Shown here: positions 60,965 to 64,000 of the stretch, one piece after another
How positions within the stretch are numbered: position 1 is the stretch's first letter
Layout of the letters: the number at the start of each line of letters is the position of its first letter
From: Meghimatium bilineatum
Taxonomy: Eukaryota > Mollusca > Gastropoda > Stylommatophora > Philomycidae
NCBI GenBank assembly: GCA_034231615.1
Contig: CM067298.1
Location: 2,795,834 to 2,859,833 of the forward strand
Length of the DNA: 64,000 bases
Reading direction: 5' to 3'
Program-made: the position numbers and the translations under genes
Notes under the pieces: generated by a model
Databases searched by the model: none
What the model was told of the DNA's origin: nothing
Seen by the model: only the letters and a program-made list of their open reading frames with translations

Positions 60965-61730
60965 GCATTTAGAGCGTCCTTGTCCCAATAGCGCCTGAGC
61001 CCATCAGGTACTGAACCCTTTCTCTCTGCAAGTGTACTTCCGGTATAGGAAACCTTGACAGTAGAGTTGGGCCAGGACTAACATCGTTGTCCCTTTCTTG
61101 CCTAAGCCCATCGGGTACAGAACCCTTTCTCTTCGCGAGCATATTTCCGGTTTAGGAAGGATCGACATTAGAGTTGGATTAGGTCTTCTTGCTTTACCAA
61201 ACGCCAATGAATGGGTCTGGGTCTCTGCCTGTAAGGAACACAGGTAACTAGAAGCTCGATTCGAGCTGACGGAGCTTGTAGTTCCCCTTTCCTAGGGACT
61301 TTTCACTTTCTAATTGCAGTTCGCGCTGCCCTCTAGCGCTGTTCTGCCCTTTCATTGTTTCATTGTACTCTGTATGAAATCTATTTGTCTCTCGCCATGC
61401 ATCTACCTTTACGTGCATTTTACATTGGTCGCCCCTCCAATGTTCGGACTGGACTGACTAGCTTCACTGTATTTCGACATTGTCGCTATATGTGGTGATG
61501 CTGGTGGTGTCAGAGATATTGTCTGTCTCTTGTGCAGTCAAATCTCTTTCCATCTGCTACCTCCACATTCTCGGACACGATCCCCAAATGATTTGGCCAG
61601 AATCAGCTCGAGCTGCTGTATTTCTGTTTCCAGGGTGCACCGTGTGGAGGTACATTTGGGATCTTGGTTATCTGCTAACCCTGGGTCCGCTTAGAGCAAT
61701 GCGTTCCCTTTGCACCCCAGGAAGGACATG
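60965..61730 (-). repeat. Unclassified interspersed element D1, minus copy
   Basis: Reverse complement of the element at 3490-3960. GAGCCCATCAGGTACTGAAC and GCCCATCGGGTACAGAACCC are the two internal subunits, about 107 bp apart. TCTTGGTTATCTGCTAACCC at about 61660 is the leading block. Between leading block and subunits this copy has about 400 bp that the plus copy lacks (61210-61620), either an insertion here or a deletion there. Confidence 0.65.
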
Positions 61731-61749
61731 AAACTCATATAGGATTACG

Positions 61750-62560
61750 AGCTGTGATTGTTTAGTGTCAGCCGTTGGCATCATTCTCGAAGCTCAGAGA
61801 CCTTTACGAAAAGAGAGTGCAGGGAAAGAAACCCTGTGGGTGTGAATGCTGAAGTCAAGGCACTCATCTAAAAACACACCAATAATATAGATGTTGTAAT
61901 TTACACTAGCGGGTCTGTCATCCGCTACCAGTGATGCACATTGGCCTTTACTGCCAGATCACAAGGAAGAACAATAAAAGAAGCCAGTGGGGCCTTTACC
62001 GCAACAACAAGCATTCTAACAATGGAAGTATCTTGTCAAAATGAAGTGTTTGAAGTAAAGCAGGCACTTAACTGACTGGAATTGTAAGCCTACTTCCATG
62101 CTTACATACTAAGTGACTCATTGAATATGATTCAGAAAGTCAAAAGAGGTGATTACGTAGGGTATGGGTGAAGTCATTAGAGAGAGCTAAAATGTTGGCC
62201 TCACTGTGAAAAATAACGATTATCTGTGTCCTCAGACACACTGGTGTGTAAGAAAATGAATGGGTCAACCAATTGGCTAGCCTCGCCACCATAACATATG
62301 GTCAACCTATTGGTCAAGCAGAAATACTAAGTGCTCTTTGTGAGGCTGCACGATCAAAAGAATTTTTAGATGCATGAGTCATTATAGAGAATGTGCGAAT
62401 TGGGAATGAGAATAGCTATGGTTGGTACAGAACACCTAACAAAGATTTCAACAAGAGCACAGAACCAACATAGAACCAGAACCATCAGCCGTTATACCTT
62501 GAGAGATTTACTGAAGTAGATATCTGAGCATCTATGGACATGTCCCGTGTGCGAAGATGA
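61750..62560 (+). mobile_element. LINE RNase H and C-terminal fragment (mollusc-type)
   Basis: The plus strand contains NIDVVIYTSGSVI (the catalytic Asp of YTDGS is Ser here), AFTARSQGRTIKEASGAFTA then TTSILTMEVS (catalytic Glu kept), YILSDSLNMIQKVKRGDY (catalytic Asp kept), and a late NGSTNWLAS stretch. Near the end HLWTCPVCEDDNQ is the usual zinc-knuckle finish. Several stops and frameshifts interrupt it, so it is an old copy. I recall near-identical RNase H strings from gastropod LINEs, which supports a mollusc. Confidence 0.75.
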
Positions 62561-62689
62561 TAATCAATATATCTAACACACTACATGTACACATAACCTC
62601 ATACCCACAATGTGTACTTATGTTATCATATTCATTTTCTGTACACTAATGTCTTCATGTTGTTCGTCCATCCAAGTCGACGATTATCC

Positions 62690-62960
62690 TTCAGCTCAAC
62701 TAGGATGATAATGAAGTTGATGATGTCTGCGGTGTGCCCGATTGTGATTAATGAGTCCTATGCCTGCCTGGAGTTGTTTACAACACTCTGAGCAAGTGTG
62801 GGAGGAGTCTTTGGGACATTGAGCAGCTCTTGCCTTTCTTCTAGCATGTTTTTGTTGTGCTACATGACGTCTGAGGTTCTCTACAGCTGCTGCACTACTC
62901 TTGATTCTGCGATATGTACACATATTGTTCTCATACCCGCTTGCTGTACACTTCATACAT
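62690..62960 (-). mobile_element. LINE 3'-end fragment with C2H2 finger
   Basis: Reading frame of 86 codons on the minus strand: VENLRRHVAQQKHARRKARA, then CSECCKQLQAGIGLINHNRA then H. The Cys/His spacing is C-x2-C-x12-H-x3-H, the finger that ends many invertebrate LINE ORFs (pattern C..C...F.A.IGL..H.R.H), preceded by the usual basic helix. The frame is open to its natural-looking stop. RT parts are absent upstream (above 62960). Confidence 0.75.
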
Positions 62961-63221
62961 CATATGTACATCACATATGAACAAACGTTAAACAATAACA
63001 AGTAAATACATTTTTTGTAAAAATACTAAGCTAAGAAAATCTTATGAAACATGTACATGATCTACAATCAATGAATTCTAGCTCTCATTTGTGATTCTAC
63101 ACAATGTTAGACATTCTGAGTTGTTGAACATATGGTCGGTCACAGGTACTGTACATCAGATACAAGAATAGTCATACAATTGAGTTATTGACTTGATGCA
63201 ACAAACAAAAAACCGCATAAT
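62961..63221. other. Short unassigned spacer
   Basis: AT-rich; nothing recognised. Confidence 0.5.
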
Positions 63222-63347
63222 ACAGGGTGTCTACAAAGTCAATGTGCACTCACTTACATTGGTTGTGATACAATGTTATATGAATTGTGAGTATTTTGTG
63301 CAGATCTGTGTGACATCAGTGCACGGTGACAACTTATAGACACCCTA
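63222..63347. mobile_element. Small Tc1/mariner-like MITE, ~126 bp
   Basis: The ends CAGGGTGTCTACAAAGT and, in reverse complement, AGGGTGTCTATAAGTTG are matching terminal repeats. TA lies just outside the left end and at the right end. CAGGGTGTC ends are common in mariner-type MITEs. There is no coding room. The right boundary is uncertain by a few bases. Confidence 0.6.
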
Positions 63348-63639
63348 CATCAGAAATTATATATTGCTATTATTTGTAGCAAGTAATATTATCACACAAA
63401 GAAATGTCCATTATTGCACATAATCAGTGAGTTATTTATTCTCTCTTTTCTTATCTATGACTGGACAGTTCAGACAATTCAAAACCACTCAAATTATTGA
63501 ATGGTTCATGTTTTCTGCAGGCTAAAGTGGTTTTTTTAATTACATTAATAAAAAATAATGTTCAATTTCAAATCTATTTGCTTAACACTTTATTTCTAGC
63601 AATAAATAAAACAGCCAGTTAAGAAGATACATTCTGTCA
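63348..63639. other. Short unassigned spacer
   Basis: AT-rich, no feature. Confidence 0.5.
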
Positions 63640-64000
63640 GTAAGAAGATAAAACCTGAATTTGTATAGTTGTATCTAAACAATGTTATACACCCACCAAG
63701 ATGTAACATAATAATTAATGACACAAAATTAGCACAAGTTGAACAAGTGAAATATCTTGGCACCATGTTAACATCAGAAGGTAGATGCTCAAGTGAGATA
63801 AAGAGCTGAACAGCACAAGCCAAATCAGCATTCCAAAAAATGAGAACCATTTTGTGCAAAGGAATAATATCAATGCAGATCCGAATTCACGTGTTGAGAT
63901 GTTATATGGAACCAATTATTTTTATTTTGTATGGATGTGAAGCATGGACCGTAAACCAAAAAAATCAAAACAAACTGGAGTCTACAGAGAAGAATGATGA
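63640..64000 (+). mobile_element. RTE-like LINE, RT C-terminal part, cut by window end
   Basis: CNIIINDTKLAQVEQVKYLG then TMLTSEGRCSSEIKS, a stop, TAQAKSAFQKMRTILCKGII, RIHVLRCYMEPI and YGCEAWTVNQKNQNKLEST. It matches the 58.6 kb copy block for block and is in the same orientation. It has one in-frame stop at about 63807 and a small insertion before YGCEAW. The motif continues past the window edge. Confidence 0.8.

Overview
This looks like animal nuclear DNA, AT-rich and without any host gene I can recognise. The retroelement proteins fit a lophotrochozoan, most likely a mollusc: LINEs with an RNase H domain of a kind common there, RTE-like LINE 3' ends and a Penelope-type GIY-YIG piece. That taxon call rests on remembered protein resemblance and is an inference. 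No rRNA, tRNA gene or CRISPR is visible.

The dominant content is tandem repeats. By hand I count about 40 arrays with units from 2 to 57 bp, together roughly 30 kb, a little under half of the window. The largest are at 7.9-10.1 kb (CA-rich, about 27 bp unit), 11.85-13.2 kb (36 bp), 13.97-15.9 kb (34 bp), 16.7-23.5 kb (25/33 bp), 30.96-32.27 kb (22 bp), 38.4-41.1 kb (about 23 bp), 49.9-51.1 kb (28 bp, no variant seen), 53.0-54.0 kb (21 bp) and 59.5-60.8 kb. Several show higher-order periods (2.4 kb, 983/578 bp, 312, 198, 187, 63 and 42 bp). Most long reading frames here are repeat translations, open because the unit lacks stops, and are not genes.

Between the arrays lie decayed mobile elements. 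The best is a 2.84 kb 5'-truncated I-like LINE on the minus strand (34209-37048) with reverse transcriptase, RNase H and a cysteine-rich tail. It sits inside an older RTE-like LINE, with a 7 bp target duplication and the host frame resuming after it. A tRNA-derived SINE (25750-25966) interrupts another LINE with an 8 bp duplication; a second copy (44520-44720) has a 10 bp duplication. Other LINE pieces lie at 1.2, 1.7-3.2, 23.5, 33.2-33.6, 37.8, 46.3-47.2, 55.4-55.9, 58.6-59.2, 61.8-62.6, 62.7-63.0 and 63.6-64.0 kb. DNA-transposon relics include a 213 bp hAT MITE with an 8 bp duplication, a hairpin MITE at a TTAA site, a foldback element of about 1.3 kb inside a 24 bp array, and a small mariner-like MITE.

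The most interesting pattern is tandem repeats growing inside or beside transposon sequence. In two LINE remnants a multiple-of-3 segment of the LINE coding sequence has been amplified in frame: 30 bp x 29 at 2027-2896 and 27 bp x 3 at 46246-46335. The 6.7 kb array ends within 7 bp of a LINE 3' end. The region may be subtelomeric or pericentromeric, but nothing in the sequence settles that.
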